Shown in pieces: positions 6,551-7,587 of a stretch of DNA of 7,587 nt (positions are counted from its first letter, which is position 1; each line of letters opens with the position of its first letter). The notes under the pieces were generated by a model, which had not been told where the DNA came from, did not search any database, and saw nothing but the letters and a program-made list of their open reading frames with translations. Source of the stretch: CAZNQW01 sp964575225 (lineage in GTDB: Bacteria; Chloroflexota; Anaerolineae; JAAYZQ01); NCBI GenBank assembly GCA_964575225.1, contig CAZNQW010000191.1, positions 1 to 7,587 of the forward strand, written 5' to 3'. The translations under genes and the position numbers were made by a program.

Positions 6551-7384
6551 CTAGACGCCACTGAAGGCGCTAAAGCCACCGTCCACCGGAATGACAACCC
6601 CCGTGACAAAGGCCGACGCCTCAGAAAGCAGCCAGACGGTAGTGCCCACCAGATCGGCCGGAACGCCAAAGCGATCCATCGGCGTGTGGGTAATGATCGT
6701 CTGACCGCGCGCGGTCAGGTCGCCTGTACCTTCCTCGGTCAACAGGAAACGGTTCTGTTCGGTCAGGAAAAAGCCCGGCGCCAGGGCATTGACCCGGATC
6801 TTGGGTGAGTATTCCTGGGCAATGTGCACAGCCAGCCACTGGGTGAAATTGCTGACCGCCGCCTTGGCCGCTGAATAGGCCGGGATGCGAGTCAGGGGCC
6901 GGAAGGCATTCATCGACGAGATGTTCAGGATGGCTCCCTCACCCTGATCGACCATGGCCTTGCCAAAGACCTGGCTGGGCAACAGGGTGCCGAGAAAATT
7001 CAGGTTAAACACCCACTGCACCGCATCGGCCGGCAGATCAAAGAAGGGCAGATCCGCCGACGTCGTGGCCTGGGCCTTGTTGCCGCCCGCCCCATTGATG
7101 AGAATATCGACGCGACCGTACGCGTCCAGCACCTGGGCCGCGGCCGCTTCGATGCTGGCTTTTTCCAGCACGTTGCACTGGACGGCCAAGGCCTGGCCCC
7201 CTTCAGCCACAATTTCGTCGGCCACCCGCTGCGCTGCCTCCACAAATAGGTCGAGCACGGCCACCTTGGCTCCCAGCTTGCCCAGCGCTCGGCTCAGTTC
7301 GGCGCAGAGCACACCCCCACCGCCGGTCACCGCCGCCACTCGCCCCTCCAACCCAAACCATTGCTGCAAGAAACTCGCGTCCAT
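6551..7384 (-). CDS. uxuB: SDR-family oxidoreductase, D-mannonate oxidoreductase (fructuronate reductase) type
   Basis: The product has 277 residues, the length of the Bacillus UxuB/YjmF class of short-chain dehydrogenases. TGGGGVL at 20-26 is the variant dinucleotide loop of this class, Asp45 at the end of the second strand suggests NAD(H), NGAGG at 97-101 is the NAG motif, and Ser156/157, Tyr170 and Lys174 form the catalytic set. The block from NISSMNAFRPLTRIPAYS (154-171) to APGFF (202-206) closely resembles D-mannonate oxidoreductases, which reduce D-fructuronate to D-mannonate. A tagaturonate or other keto-acid reductase cannot be excluded. It is the first complete gene of the minus-strand operon. 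The ATG at 7384 is preferred over the adjacent ATG at 7387 because the ribosome binding site abuts the latter. The SDR family is certain; the symbol is tentative. Confidence 0.85.
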   Translation of the reverse strand: MDASFLQQWFGLEGRVAAVTGGGGVLCAELSRALGKLGAKVAVLDLFVEAAQRVADEIVAEGGQALAVQCNVLEKASIEAAAAQVLDAYGRVDILINGAGGNKAQATTSADLPFFDLPADAVQWVFNLNFLGTLLPSQVFGKAMVDQGEGAILNISSMNAFRPLTRIPAYSAAKAAVSNFTQWLAVHIAQEYSPKIRVNALAPGFFLTEQNRFLLTEEGTGDLTARGQTIITHTPMDRFGVPADLVGTTVWLLSEASAFVTGVVIPVDGGFSAFSGV

Positions 7385-7387
7385 CAT

Positions 7388-7394
7388 ACCTCCT
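7388..7394 (-). promoter_or_regulatory. Ribosome binding site of the SDR gene
   Basis: On the minus strand AGGAGGT is followed directly by ATGATG. The GGAGG core is one base from the first ATG and four from the second, so initiation at 7384 is more likely. Upstream of it, 7395-7520 shows no promoter I would defend. Confidence 0.7.
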
Positions 7395-7520
7395 CTTCAG
7401 ATATCAGTTGCTATCCCCGCATAGACGCTGACGATCTTTTTTGCCGGACAATCTACAACCCCAAGCCTCTCTCGCGTCTGCTGCCCCTGCGGACACGGGC
7501 GTCTGACAATCCAGAGGCTC

Positions 7521-7587
7521 TCAACCCTTCTCGTCTCCTTGGGTCTCGGCCTCGATCGTGGCCCCCGGGCTGACGGCAAGGCGATAG
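7521..7587 (-). CDS. Possible C-terminal end of an upstream gene, cut by the window edge
   Basis: In the minus-strand frame starting at 7586, 21 sense codons run to a TGA at 7521-7523. The peptide ends in PGATIEAETQGDEKG, a charged tail of ordinary composition, and about three quarters of its codons end in G or C, as in the neighbouring genes. The stop would lie 136 bases before the SDR start. The fragment is too short to recognise a family, and a chance open stretch in GC-rich DNA is quite possible. If real, it is the next upstream member of the operon or the end of the preceding one. Confidence 0.3.
   Translation of the reverse strand, partial: YRLAVSPGATIEAETQGDEKG

Noticed and set aside
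7447..7511. Direct repeat GACAATC at 7447-7453 and 7505-7511 as a paired operator
   Set aside because: A seven-base repeat 58 bases apart is expected by chance at this scale and has no symmetry typical of a regulator site.
7463..7520. Inverted repeat AAGCCTCT (7463-7470) with AGAGGCTC (7513-7520) as a terminator after the right-edge gene
   Set aside because: The stem is only eight pairs with one wobble, the loop is 42 bases, and no T-run follows on the minus strand.
7397..7579. Minus-strand open frame of 60 codons upstream of the SDR gene
   Set aside because: It is Arg/Pro-rich, has no convincing ribosome binding site, and occupies a stretch that is better explained as an intergenic region.
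1..7587. CRISPR array, tRNA, rRNA, insertion sequence or phage genes
   Set aside because: No regularly spaced repeats, clover-leaf sequences, transposase motifs or terminal inverted repeats were seen; almost the whole window is metabolic genes.

Overview
The window looks like one end of a draft or metagenomic contig from a GC-rich bacterium (high GC by eye, GC-rich third codon positions, clear Shine-Dalgarno sites). A deep-branching anaerobic or facultative lineage such as Chloroflexota would fit the mix of an IolN-like creatininase-family hydrolase, a diphosphate-type phosphofructokinase and a LarA homologue. That placement is inference from gene content; there is no rRNA or other marker here. 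Bases 19-53 match an Illumina sequencing adapter exactly, so the left edge is artefactual and nothing left of base 54 should be read as biology.

Layout. Bases 54-227 are a leader with five consecutive short inverted repeats. One plus-strand gene follows (228-1352), a probable 3-dehydro-scyllo-inosose hydrolase (iolN-like). It ends in a strong plus-strand terminator (1374-1412), directly followed by a minus-strand terminator (1435-1470). The rest is one tightly packed minus-strand operon read from right to left: an SDR oxidoreductase of the D-mannonate oxidoreductase (UxuB/YjmF) type (7384-6551), a HAD-family hydrolase (6519-5611), a LarA-family nickel-pincer racemase/epimerase (5599-4319), decarboxylating 6-phosphogluconate dehydrogenase Gnd (4293-2839) and a PPi-type 6-phosphofructokinase (2800-1496). 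Gaps are about 11 to 38 bases. The last 67 bases on the right may hold the C-terminal tail of a further minus-strand gene.

How the genes could work together (inference). In the Thermotoga-type inositol pathway, IolN yields 5-keto-L-gluconate, which is epimerised to D-tagaturonate. If that is epimerised to D-fructuronate, the SDR could reduce it to D-mannonate. The LarA homologue could invert C2 to give D-gluconate, and after phosphorylation (no kinase in the window) Gnd would make ribulose 5-phosphate. The PPi-phosphofructokinase would then act on fructose 6-phosphate or sedoheptulose 7-phosphate. This would be an inositol/uronate route entering the pentose phosphate pathway through a nickel-dependent sugar-acid epimerase, bypassing the usual mannonate dehydratase/KDG branch. 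The individual enzyme families are well supported; the joined pathway is a hypothesis.
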